Source: Nephrocerus scutellatus (lineage: Eukaryota; Arthropoda; Insecta; Diptera; Pipunculidae). From it: 64,000 bases of DNA. The notes below the pieces were generated by a model, which did not search any database, was not told where the DNA came from, and saw nothing but the letters and a program-made list of their open reading frames with translations. Within the stretch, counting starts at the first letter, position 1; the number at the start of each line of letters is the position of its first letter. The stretch is taken from NCBI GenBank assembly GCA_947095585.1, contig OX352764.1, positions 6,743,001 to 6,807,000 on the forward strand, read 5' to 3'. Position numbers and translations under genes: made by a program. Below, piece after piece: positions 11,301 through 22,300 of this stretch.

Positions 11301-12874
11301 CCCTTCTTAACTGACTGCATTTGTACGAGATTCTCATTATAGGATAGAGAGAATAGAATAACTGACAGAAAACTTGGATAGAATTTATTAAAAAAATTCT
11401 TACGTTAAATGACATGTTGAAAAGTGTATAAATGACAGTTGCAACGTTTGACAATTTATTTCGCAAAGAGTTTTATTTATTCCAACTTGGTAGGTAGAAT
11501 AAAAAGAAAAGTTCCACGGTCTTCCCATACACGTAGAAAAGCGCAGAAAATAATAGAAAAGAAGATCCCTGACAAACCAAAAAATTATTTTTGACATTTG
11601 GAATATTCAGAAAGCTTGGAATAAGTCTTCGAATGAACTGACTGTTATAGACTTTCTTCCATTGAGAAAATGTGACAATCAAGAATACTTCCAAATTTAA
11701 GCATCTACTAGTACCAATTATCAAACGATGGTTTTGATGTTGAAAGTAGTTACACATGTAATACATCAAAGATTGTATTTATTTTCAAAAATTAAAACTT
11801 ATGACTGTGGATTATGGTGTATATATCTAGGGGTAGATTTCCGATCTGTGAAGCTATGAAGTATATGCTCAACACAACGCTCAAACGCAACGCAAATGAA
11901 AATAAAAATGAGCATTTACACGTTTTGTATGTAAGAAGAGAAAAAATAAACGAACGCAACATTTGTTAGTTGTCAATAATTTTGTTTTTGACAGTTTGTT
12001 TACATTTACATACTCACAGAAATCTTTGTAGTTAAAGTTGGTAAAATTCGCAAGGAGGAAAAATTAATATACTCTGTATTTTCCGAATTATTTTACATTT
12101 TTACGGAGCACGGAAACGCTTTTTTTTAGTAAATTCAGCAAAATGAGTAAAGGACGCAGCTCATAGAATTCGTTTTGTCCGGCGGTGCTGTGTGCAACTG
12201 ACAACTCTAAAAAAAATTTGACAGTTCTCCCACAGCAGCTTGAAGTACACTTTGGCATTTGTTTTTAATTGCATGTACGGCGACAACGTATTTATTGGGA
12301 CACCTCTCACCGCTATGCATTACTAGTTTTATGGGCTGTGCCCTTAACAATTTTTGCGCATTTTTGGGTACGGTAGCAGACCTATTATTTAAATAATTTT
12401 TTTAATCTTATTTTAAAATCAAGGCTGAAACAGGAGGAAGTGCGGTGCGGTGTAGCACCGTTGTAGTATTTTAATACAAATAATTATTACCTGGAATATT
12501 CATTTTAGCAGCTATTTCACTGTTTTCTTTCTTGTTTTTTTGTTGTTGTTGTGTAAAGGTGGATATTCCCTAACTAATTCTATAATCTGTTCCTCGATAT
12601 CTATTTAAATCAGTTTACTACACTTTTAAATAAATGACAGCGAATATGGCTCTTGCAGCATTTTAGAAATTTTGGTAAGCTGTCGCGGAGTAATCGGGGC
12701 GATAATTTAACTGTCAGAACTCAGATCTGAGGTTTTTTATTTTCCGAGATTTTTTTTTCTGAGGCATTTTTTTAACACTCCAATAATTCTCGGATATGAT
12801 CTTTTTACTCTGAAAACTTATACAGAACATTTTTTTTAAAAAAAAACTTTTTTTTGATACTAAAAAAACATAGC

Positions 12875-12920
12875 AGATAATTTTTTCTCTGACAGATCTG
12901 ATCAGAGAAAAAAATTATCT
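12875..12920. repeat. Near-perfect 18 bp hairpin
   Basis: AGATAATTTTTTCTCTGA at 12875-12892 is the reverse complement of 12902-12920, apart from one extra A in the right arm. The loop is nine bases (CAGATCTGA), itself partly symmetric around AGATCT. It stands 285 bp upstream of the GINS2 start codon. It could be a small foldback remnant or an RNA hairpin if transcribed. Confidence 0.6.
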
Positions 12921-13204
12921 CATTTATGGGATATCTCGGAAATATGATTACTCAAATATTTCCTTTTTCGCCGACAATAAAAAACATGGGCATTTTATAT
13001 AAGATCAAACAAGAAACAAACCTAATAGTAAAATTAAATTTTCAAAAGTTTTCTTAAGTCAATGAACAAACATTTTTTTCTGGCGGCAGATTCTATTTTG
13101 TGTTTTGATATTTTACTTTTTTGTTTATCATTTGTTGGACTTTTGCCCCATAAGTTTTAGGCCGGTTAAAGTCTTGTTACCACATATTCCAACTAATTAT
13201 CAAA

Positions 13205-13862
13205 ATGGAACCCTGTGTGATTGAATTCATCGGCGAGAAGACCCAAATTGGTATAATTCCGAACTTTTCTTTTGATCCAATTCATTTAATCTCTGGTAGT
13301 ATCGGACCTTTTCGCGCTGGTCTTCCGGTGCATGTTCCTCTCTGGTTAGGTATTCACTTGAGGAAACAACAAAAGTGTCGCATAGTTCCACCAGAGTGGA
13401 TGGACATGGAACTGCTGGAGGAAATCAAGGAGGATGAGAAAAAATCAAGGTGACTTCGAACAGTGGAAAGAAAAGCATTTTTTTTCTTCTAATTTTACAT
13501 AAAATCATAGATTTTTTACCAAAATGCCTAGTGAACATTATATGATTGAGGCCCAACTGATACTCAGCAGTGCCTTGGACGATGTTCCACGAAGTGAAGA
13601 GATTCGCACTGTGATCAAAGATATTTTCGATATACGCGAAGCCAAACTGCGAACTTCCATCGATGCGTTCATTAAGGGCGAGGGAACCTATGCCAGATTA
13701 GATAATCTTACTTTGCTGGAAATGCATACTGTACGACCGATTTTGCCGCACGCTCTGGATCATATAACGAGATATCAGCGAACAGCTGAGGCCACCCAAA
13801 GGAACACATCATCTTTGGGCACTAGTGCGAGTATGAACATAAGTTCGTTCTCTTCGCAGTAG
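13205..13862 (+). CDS. Psf2: GINS complex subunit Psf2 (GINS2)
   Basis: Two exons, 13205-13449 and 13511-13862, give 597 nt, or 198 residues, against about 185 for the human protein. Psf2 is one of four GINS subunits; with Cdc45 and MCM2-7, GINS forms the CMG replicative helicase in the nucleus. Conserved blocks are VEFIGEK-like VIEFIGEKTQIGIIPNF at the start, GPFRAGLPVHVPLWLGIHL, CRIVPPEWMD, FTKMPSEHYM at the exon junction, EEIRTVIKDIFDIREAKLR, and KLDNLTLLE-like RLDNLTLLEMHT near the end. The intron is 61 bp (GTGACT donor, ATAG acceptor). Choosing this acceptor keeps RFFTKMPSEHYM, which matches the family's FTPMPS block. A second in-frame AG 21 bp further on (acceptor at 13531) would remove seven conserved residues. 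The start ATG has a good context (ATCAAAATGG). Confidence 0.95.
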
Positions 13863-13930
13863 AAAAAAAAGAGCCTACCAAGTCTTCCGACAGGCTTACT
13901 TTAGGTTAAGCTTAATGTGATTCTTAAGTT

Positions 13931-13936
13931 AATAAA
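13931..13936 (+). promoter_or_regulatory. Poly(A) signal of GINS2
   Basis: AATAAA 69 bp after the stop codon at 13862, followed by T-rich sequence. This suits a short 3' UTR. Confidence 0.65.
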
Positions 13937-14855
13937 AACATTTTTAATTTTATATCATGAATATGGTTTGTTGGTTGATGTATCAATTGCTGGAAATTCT
14001 AAAAATCACATTCTTCATGGAAATATTATTTCCTTGTACATCACTCTGTTTTCCAATTGCTTGTGATACATTGTTTAAATTAATTAATTAATTAATTAAA
14101 CTAATTATAGCTTATTCTATCCGAAAAAAATTAAGCATGATTGTCAATAGAACATGCAATGTAATTGATGCGGATTTATTTGTGATAAGAAAAAAGTGAC
14201 TGAAGTTGTGATTCCATAAGTTTGAGAGGGATTTAAATTGGGACAGGGATGCATAACAAAGTGAGTAAAATTGAAGATAAAAACTAGACTTTTAATGTTG
14301 ATATCTTTTTTCTTTTTGTGTACACTTCAAGCTTTCACAGGTCAGAGTTTATAAGTAGGTCATCTCTTCAAACGTTCAAACGAAAAGCAAAAAGTTCCTA
14401 CGGGACATCGATCAATGTAAGTGTGGACGAAGCAATCATTGTCAGGCCAGAAGACTGGAGGCTGTTATATTATCATCATCATCCTCGTCATCATATCATC
14501 AGCATCATCATCATATCATCATCATCATGTTTTTCTCTGTAAGGTTACATGGTACGATTGTCATTAAATATGATACTATGCAGATAAATGTTCGCAGAAA
14601 AGAAATAGGAGATGGACAGCTAATCACAAAAAATACAAATAATATTGAGATTGATCGGAAAACTACTGACTGCTCAAAATTTGGTTTAGTGGTTGCTTTA
14701 CCTCCTAGTGATGGTCCCCGGGCAACTATCCCTATATATGTAGGCTAAAATTGCAAGTGCGAACGGTTTAGCGTTTCTAGTGTAGGTTAGCACCCTGCGG
14801 TACCGAAAAATGCCCGCTACTGAAACCGACACAACGCCTCGGATAATTAATGATC
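13937..14855. other. Intergenic stretch with simple repeats
   Basis: No gene is recognised. It contains a TTAA-type run (about 14078-14099) and an imperfect ATC microsatellite at about 14469-14529, with units interrupted by CTCGTC and ATATC. Open frames across the microsatellite are artefacts of it. Confidence 0.5.
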
Positions 14856-14859
14856 GAAT

Positions 14860-16992
14860 TATGACGAAATTTGGCTATTGTACCAGGATATAGGAGGCAC
14901 CAGGTTTGAGCATAAGACCTGCCACAAAGTCAGCTGAGTGTCAACTGACAGGCAATCATCATCCAACCAAATCGACCATGTTGCGATCAGCCGACATTTT
15001 AGGAGCTGTCTTTTAGACGTCCGAAACAGGCGAGGAGCCGACATGGTATGGTACGGGTTCATCACCTTATGGTACCTACTGTCCAGTTACGTACTGCATC
15101 AGTTCAGTTCATCCGAATGCCTAGGTATAGCATTGACTGGATAAAGATCCCCTCAGTACGCTAACAATTAAGGGATCATTTATCACAAGGAGTGGAAGCA
15201 ATCAGCAGCTCACTGCCGACAACCATCCAGGAACATTGGAAATCTGTGAAAAATGTTTTCACATCTGGAGCGGAAAGTATTGTTGGTAGAAGCCAGGCAA
15301 GGCACAGAACTTGGCTTACCTAGGATACCTGTAGGCGGACGTAAGCTACTTACAGATTTTATTGTAGATACCCTAGCAGCAGCGAGGATCGAGCTGGAGT
15401 CCCTGTATCGAAGAAAAATGAGAGAATTCCAGCGTAGTGTAAGACGTAAAAAACGTAAACATATTAACAACCTGGCCTCAGTAGCAGAGGAAGCAGCGAG
15501 CAGGTGCGATAGCAGTACCGTTTACAGAATCACTAAGAGCTGAAAGGCCTAGATGGTGCCGTACTCGTTTCAGATGAGGATCAGCTCGAGCGATGGAAGG
15601 TCCTTAACCGTGTTTTTGTCAACGATATGCACCCAAATCAAACGAAGCTGCCGGAAGTAACAATTTCCCGAATTCGTACATCAACTCCCAGTAAGGATAG
15701 ATCGCTACCGCGATCATCGCACTAAAGAACAACAAGTCAGTAGGACTAGATGGTATACCCACAGAGCTTGTGCGTGCCGCTCCAACGACATCAGCAGAGC
15801 TTTTATATCCTCTTGTAAAGAGAGCTTGGGAGGCTGAAAGTTTCCCCGACGAGTGGAAGAAGGGAATGTTTGTGAAGCTCCCTAAAAAAGGTAGTCTTAT
15901 GGAGTGCGAAAACTAGAGGCATTTGCGTTCTTTCTGCACTTGCAAAGGTAATAGCCAAAGTAGCACTTGATCGAATTAAGGAACTTCTGGAAGATAAACT
16001 CGATGCCGAACAAGCAGGTGTCCGCACTGGATCCTCCTGTGTCGACCACATCAATACCCTGCGGATCATTATTGAACAGTGCGCTGAATTCTGGTCACCA
16101 CTACACCTGCTCATCGATTCATTTCTAAATTTCATGTGCTGCATAGAGGAAAGCTGTCAGCGGAACTCGAGATCCTAAGTGGGGTACGACAAGGTTGCAT
16201 TCTACAGCCGATACTTTTTTTGTTGGTGATTAGCGATGTACTTCGCGCAGCTTATCTACTGGAAACGGAGGAATTCGTTGGACTCCTACATCTTAACTCA
16301 AACATCTGAACTACGCTGACGACGTTTGTTTACTCTCACACAGAATTATGGAGCTGCTCCAAATGACAACAAATGTGGAAAGGGAGGCAATGTTGCAGGT
16401 TTGAAGATTAATATTGCCAAAACCATAATCATCAACCTCGGCACTAACTCAATAACTCAAATTAACATTGCTGGGCAAAGGGTAGATAGAGTATAGAGTT
16501 TGAAATATGTTGGGAGTATTGTCCGGACCGAAGGTGGAACCGAACAGGACATTGTAAATCGAATCGGCAAAGCAAAATCAGTGTTTAGAATGATGTCCAT
16601 GATATTGCACCACCAAACACCAAGCTGTGACTGTTAAGCTTTAAATGTCTGGGTGCAGCACTTGGATGGTGACCCCTACTATCACAAAAAGATTGCCTAA
16701 CCGTTTCTCTAACGAACATCTTTACCAGAGAACGGGTCAGAAACCAATAGGCACAACCTTCCAAGGACGGAAGTGGCATTGATTGGTCATACACTCCGAA
16801 AAGGCGACAGTTCCATAGCATACTACGCAATGTAATGGAATCCGTTATCTCAGGATGGTAGAAGAACGGGTCGTCCGAGAAATACATGGCACAGAACAGT
16901 TAATGATGAGTTAACGGCGATTGGGGAAGAGTTGGAGAGAGCTGAAGCTCATTGCCAGGAACCGCAAGGGAATATACGAAGTAAGTAAGTGA
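14860..16992 (+). pseudogene. RTE-like LINE, endonuclease end through RT, degenerate
   Basis: The order of domains is that of one LINE. Near 14965-15045, HVAISRHFRSCLLDVRNRRG followed by ADM is the end of the APE endonuclease. Near 15255-15540 lies a basic linker (RKMREFQRSVRRKKRKH). Near 15730-15850 is the RT start, NNKSVGLDGIPTELVRA, then WEAESFPDEWKKGMFVKLPK. Near 15920-16080 are RGICVLSALAKVIAKVALDR and EQAGVRTGSSCVDHINTLR. Near 16310-16330 is a YADD-like box (NYADDVCL). Near 16495-16545 is LKYVGSIVRTEGG. The 3' end carries the tail typical of this group (RTGRPRNTWH-like, around 16865) and stops at a short AAGT repeat (16979-16990), as RTE-type elements often do. Stops and frameshifts are frequent, and the palm segment between about 16115 and 16180 is disturbed. 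Confidence 0.75.
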
Positions 16993-18251
16993 CCGATTGA
17001 GAGAATCTCTAACTTACATTTAGCAAAAAAGGAACCTTCTCCATCTCTCCATCCATTGATAACAAAGAAAACAAAAACTTTTCCATCAGTTATTAAACTT
17101 CATTCAGCATTTTATTTCCTTAACGCAGCAGTTCCTTAAAACCGTTCTTTTTGTTTACAACATTCTACGATTGGTACAAACATCATTTTTATGTATATAT
17201 AAAAAAAAATATAAATCGATATCGAATGTACCTAAGCTTAACATAAAGAATAGTTCGATGATAATAACGATCATCATCATTACCATAAATACAATGTGAC
17301 ATAAAAAAGGTTAACTTTACGATCTAAAAGATAACAACTTAGACAAAAAAAAAAACCTAATCCACGATTGTATGTTGCTTAAGGCTTAACTTTAAAAAGT
17401 TTGTGAAAAAGTGAATCCTTAAAACTAATGACTAAAAAAATTTGTTTCTTATTTTCTTTCTTATATGAAAAATGATTTTTTCTATTTATTATTAAATTAA
17501 GTGAAACATGCGTTGTGTGATTGTTATTGTGTGTATGTACAATGCGATTATCGAATCCGAATGCATTCCTCCCACACATCGATCGATGAGGAATACAGAA
17601 AAATTTTGTTTTAATTTTTTCGATTGTTATCTTTATTATAATAAAATTTCTTAATCCGAAATATTGAAAAATTTTCGTTTGTTCAAATGTTCAAAGGAAA
17701 ACAAAAGACTCAGGACAGGAACTTGCCCGTCCATCGAATGATTTCTAATGAATTTGTAGCTTTGGTTTATTTCCAGCACAGTGTAGAGCACAGCAGACAG
17801 AGTTTGTTTTGCTTTTAGTGTTTACTCTTAATGTTAGGTATTTTTTTATTTAAATTTAAATTTAAAATTAGAAGGAGAAAAAAGGGAATTTTATGTTTTG
17901 TTTTGTTGAAGAAAAACAAGACTCATCCGTCCCTTAATATATCATCGTAATGTTACCTGCAATTCATTCGGCAAGAAAGTAGCAAACAGTGTCTACTTCT
18001 CCGAAGAATTGGCCATTATCGCTTCCTCGTAGGAGTAACACTCCCATTCAAAGTCATCTCTAAAGTCACATCTATTTACATCGACTCTTCATCTATTATA
18101 AAATTTAAATACACAGTATTTACATTAGAAGAGTCCGTCTGGCCGTCCGTTCTTAGCGTTTGTGTAATTCTACGCTTATAACTAAAATTAAAGTACATAA
18201 TGCTAAGCTTAAAAGTAAATTTCGACTTTTGTGTTGCAGTGCAAGTAAAAT
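16993..18251 (-). other. Downstream flank and likely 3' UTR of Traf4
   Basis: AT-rich sequence immediately 3' of the Traf4 stop codon. On the minus strand, AATAAA occurs near 17771-17766 and again around 17636, 17486 and 17116, so a 3' UTR of roughly 0.5 to 1.1 kb is possible. Which site is used cannot be told. No separate gene is seen. Confidence 0.45.
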
Positions 18252-19343
18252 TTAGACAGCGACTATTTTGCTGGGGTCCACTTTAACGCGCAGGAAAACT
18301 GTATCATCCTTGATGAAGGGGCGTCTATGCAGTAACTCGTGTGAGATGAATCGGGGAAAACCGAAGCCAAGTTGATCCGGTTCCATTGAGGGTCGCTGAA
18401 AGTTCTCCCATGTTGGATCTGGCACAAAGGATTCGGCGACTCCGCCCTGTCCGCAGTGTGCTCCCTGCTCGAACAGGGTGAACGTGATCGAGTGTGCGAA
18501 AGGCCATTTCAGAAGCGCATCATACTCGCCGGGCAATACCTTGATGTAAACTGAGACATGTGTTCCTTCGCCGGGACCATTGCCATTAAGGAACATCGAC
18601 GCTTGCAACTTGTAGCCATATTGGCTGGTAAAGAATGGCGGCGACACCAATTCCAGGCCATCCTTACCCTTAGCTTCGGCCATCTTTGCTGACCAATCGG
18701 TCACCTTCCAGAGTAGTGTTCCAGTGTAGTTTGTGCTGAGCTTAGATACGGCAGACTTTAACATTTGAATTTGTTGTCCTTGACGTGTGGAGAGAGCAAC
18801 CATTAGGGATAGATGTGCAGCAGCATTTGCTTCCAAATGTGACTCGAGCATGTGACGGGGTCCTTTGAAACGACATCCGGCTTCCTTGAATGTGCATGAA
18901 ATGGCCAACGCTTTGCATTCATCACGCAAATGTGCTTCCATGTCACCCCGTGCGATTGGTCCAATCTCACAGCGCTGCGGACAATTGATCGGTGCACGCG
19001 GACAGGTGGTACTGTGCAGGCCCAATGTATCAGCGGAGAATTCTCGCGTACAGTGGACACAACGGCGCAATCGCTTGAGGCAATCCTTTGACTTGTGCAG
19101 TGTCATGCGACCGCGCAACACTCGTGTACCGCATTTCGCCTCACAGTAGATCGGCTCTTGGCCGCAGGTGCCAGCGTGCTCCTCTAAGCCGGCGCCACTA
19201 AACTCACTGTGACAGAATTCACATTTGGCCCGTCGCATATTGCATGTGTATTGCAAATGATCGGTCATCATGATGCGCGGTATTTGGGCGCCGCATTTAT
19301 TCGGACATTGCGTCGCATCGTGCTTACAGGTGTTCAGATGACC
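18252..19343 (-). CDS. Traf4: Traf4 exon 3: zinc fingers and MATH domain
   Basis: This exon encodes residues 127-489. It begins GHLNTCKHDATQCPNKCG right after a TTGCAG acceptor and carries a series of TRAF zinc fingers (CEFCHSEFSGAGLEEH, CVHCTREFSADTLGLH, NCPQRCEIGPIARGDMEAH, CTFKEAGCRFKGPRHMLESH). After a short helix, the MATH domain includes YGYKLQASMFLNGNGPGEG, LSVYIKVLPGEYD-like VSVYIKVLPGEYDALLKWPF, and LGFGFPRFISHELL near the C-terminus. No frameshift or stop is present. Base composition is much more GC-rich than the flanks, as expected for a constrained exon. Confidence 0.97.
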   Translation of the reverse strand, partial: GHLNTCKHDATQCPNKCGAQIPRIMMTDHLQYTCNMRRAKCEFCHSEFSGAGLEEHAGTCGQEPIYCEAKCGTRVLRGRMTLHKSKDCLKRLRRCVHCTREFSADTLGLHSTTCPRAPINCPQRCEIGPIARGDMEAHLRDECKALAISCTFKEAGCRFKGPRHMLESHLEANAAAHLSLMVALSTRQGQQIQMLKSAVSKLSTNYTGTLLWKVTDWSAKMAEAKGKDGLELVSPPFFTSQYGYKLQASMFLNGNGPGEGTHVSVYIKVLPGEYDALLKWPFAHSITFTLFEQGAHCGQGGVAESFVPDPTWENFQRPSMEPDQLGFGFPRFISHELLHRRPFIKDDTVFLRVKVDPSKIVAV

Positions 19344-22300
19344 CTGCAAGAGAGAGAAAGAGAATTGCAATTAGTTTCAAGTGTTTATTTGAATTTTGTA
19401 GAAAAAAAGTCCTAAGTAAAAAAAAAGTTAAAATTAGAAAATAGACAGACAAACGGACAGAAGGACGGGAACATGGACAAACAGACAGCAAAATCAAAAA
19501 TTAAATTTCTGGGTTTGTTTTGACTGTTAATGTTCGAGAAGTGTCCAAACACAGCAAACTTTTTAAAACATAAGCTTGTGTCAAAATCCGAAGAAACGTT
19601 TCCATAAGTTCTCAAAAGTAACACATTTGACACTTCAAGTACTTTTGCCATTTTCTGTCACAATATGTACACACAATTCCATGTTAAATACTCCAACTGT
19701 CAGAATAACCTACATATTGAGCGATCCAAATATCTTTTAAAAGTAAACGACACTGAGAAGAAAGGCATTTAAATTTTCCAAAAAGTCCCTAAAAGAGGCA
19801 GGAAAAACACGGAAATAAACAGACAGACAGATAGGCGGAAAGACAGAGAGACATAGCAAAGCATAGAATTAACTAAATAATGACTTGAGATTTCTTATCT
19901 TTGAAGTTTTAATAAATCTTCTTAAGGATTGGCTGGGTCAAGCATAATAAACTTTTAAATACATAAGCTTATGTCAAATTCCCAGGAAATGTTTCCATAA
20001 GTTCTCAAAAGTAACACGTTTGACACTTAGAGTACGTTTGCCAAATTCTGTCATCATCTGTACACAAATTTTTATACTCCAACTGTCATAATGAGCTTTC
20101 AAAAAAGGAACAACACCGAGGTTAAAGGATTATACATTTTGATAAAGTCGAAAAAGTCCCTAAACGAGGCGGCAAAAATTGAAAAATAAACAGAGAGACA
20201 GATGGACGGACGGACAGACAAATGAAAGCAAAGAAAAAACTATGTAATGACTTTTGAGTTTATGAAATGCTTCGAAGTTTTAAAAAATATTCGTATGAAT
20301 CGGCTGAGTCAACAACAAATTATTAAAATTTGTGAACTTAAGTGTGTGTCAAAACCCGACGAATGTTTCCATAAGTTACAAAAGTAAAATACTTGACAAG
20401 GAATGTACTTTTCAACCAACCACTGTCATCATCTATAGAGCCATTTTTTTATGAAAGACAGCAACTGTTAGAATTATATACGTAATGAGCAATTCAATTG
20501 CTTGCAAAAGTGAACGAAGTCATAATAAACTTTTGCACACATAAGCTTGTGTCAAAACCCGACCAAATATTTCCATACGTTCCCAAAAGTAAAACATTTG
20601 ATACGTAATGTACTTTTCCCATTTACTGTCATCATCTGTGGATCGTTTTTCATATGAAAGACTGCACTGTCAGAATTAGTGACCCAATTGCTCGCAAAAG
20701 TGAAGTCATAGTAAACTTTTGCAAACATAAGGTTGTGTCAAAAGCCGACGAAATCTTCCCACAAGTTCTCAAAAGTATAATATATTTGACACATAATGTA
20801 CTTTTGACAACTTTTGTTATCATCTTTGAATCCATTTTTATATGAAATACTGTAACTGTCAGAATTACGTACGGAACGGGCGAATCTATTGCAAAAGATA
20901 TTTTTGCATTTTACATTTTTACAAAGTCGATAAAGTCTCAAAAAGAGGCAGCAAATATTAGAAAATAGACAAAGAGACGGACAGACAAACTATTAAATTC
21001 GTATTTTAGTAAATTGGTTATAAAAACACTAATGGACAGGCCGACAGTAAGACAGGCAGATAGGCAAAAGCAAAGCTTGGCAAAAACGTGTATCTCCAAA
21101 TTGAGATTGAGAAACATCTGGAGTTTTTGTTGTCAACAACATGACCAACACTTAAACGGCGAGCAACTGACGACGCGTGGGAATTTGCCATCGTTGCAGT
21201 AACCCATAGTTGGGACCTTTTATGGAGATCTGCGAGCAGAGATCATCACTGCTTGATGTGATGTGCATGCATGGAAATTGCCCAACCAAGAGGCAATAAG
21301 GCCGCCGTGCGTTGTCTGGTTTTGTGTCGTCCGTCGTTGCTATTAATTGCTTCTTTTTTCTCCAAATGAAGTTTGACTTATGTAACCCCGGGAGATTTAT
21401 CCAACAAAGACGAAGTCGAGGATGTCGAATGGAAGTGGGAGGGTGAGTGGGGTAACAAACAATTATCGCAAAGTAAACTGAGTGGAGATTGTTTATTAAA
21501 TTACTTAACAGAACTTGCAGAAGAGATGTACTTAAAAACAAGTCTGTTGTATATTTGGAATAATAATAAATACATAAATATGAAAAATCTTTCGTTTTTA
21601 TGAAATCTCATAACATTGAGCCTCATATCGATCTAAACTCACCTTTAGTTTCCTCAGCTCATCGGACCACTTGCAGCCTTGCTTGTGATGAATGCAAAAA
21701 ACCAACGAACCCATAATGGCTTGCTTCGGATCTGGTCCTGGATAGATCTGTAATGGGGAAAAGCAGAAGAAAAAGGAATTTGTTAGCAAATTTCTTACTA
21801 AAAGTGCTATATATATAACAAAAACAAGAAAATTTTTGACCTTTTCAACCGCCCTTTTACCGCGACAGAAACCCGGAGAAAAAAATCCAAGATAATTCTT
21901 CATCCAATCGAGTTGCCTTTCAAACTTGAACTGAGGACGGTATGCCAAGATATGCAGAGTTTTTAAACTGTGATTTCCTACTTTCTTCTCTCGTTTTCTG
22001 TCTCGCTCTCTTTTTCTGATTACAAAAAAAAATCTCTTATCACCCCCTGATTGGTGTGGTGGCTGTTATGCTTACTCATTCTTCAGAAAGTAAAACCGAT
22101 CGTGATCGGTCATCAAAAAAATGATAAATATCAATTGGACTTTATCGAACCGTTATCTTTATGCAAACATCAAGAAATTGTTTTTGTATTTTTAGAATGA
22201 ACAACAACAAGAACAACAATAAATGGTCTCTTTAGTATGAATTTGATTATTGGCAGAACAACACCAGATGTTTGGAAAAAATGAAACTGACGTATTGATC

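Larger units (their letters stand above)
10875..13204. other. Intergenic region between RWDD4 and GINS2
   Basis: AT-rich DNA holding the 5' regions of two divergent genes. It contains a foldback sequence at about 11120-11300 and a hairpin at 12875-12920, listed separately. An ATG at 12141 opens only a seven-codon frame ending at TAG. T-rich and A-rich runs abut at about 12828-12856. I see no further gene. Confidence 0.5.

Noticed and set aside
12141..12164. ATG in good context (CAAAATG) opening MSKGRSS.
   Set aside because: The frame stops after seven codons and no suitable splice donor lies inside it, so it is not supported as a first exon.
18803..19149. Open frames on both strands within the Traf4 zinc-finger exon.
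   Set aside because: They are shadows of the GC-rich Traf4 coding sequence in other frames.
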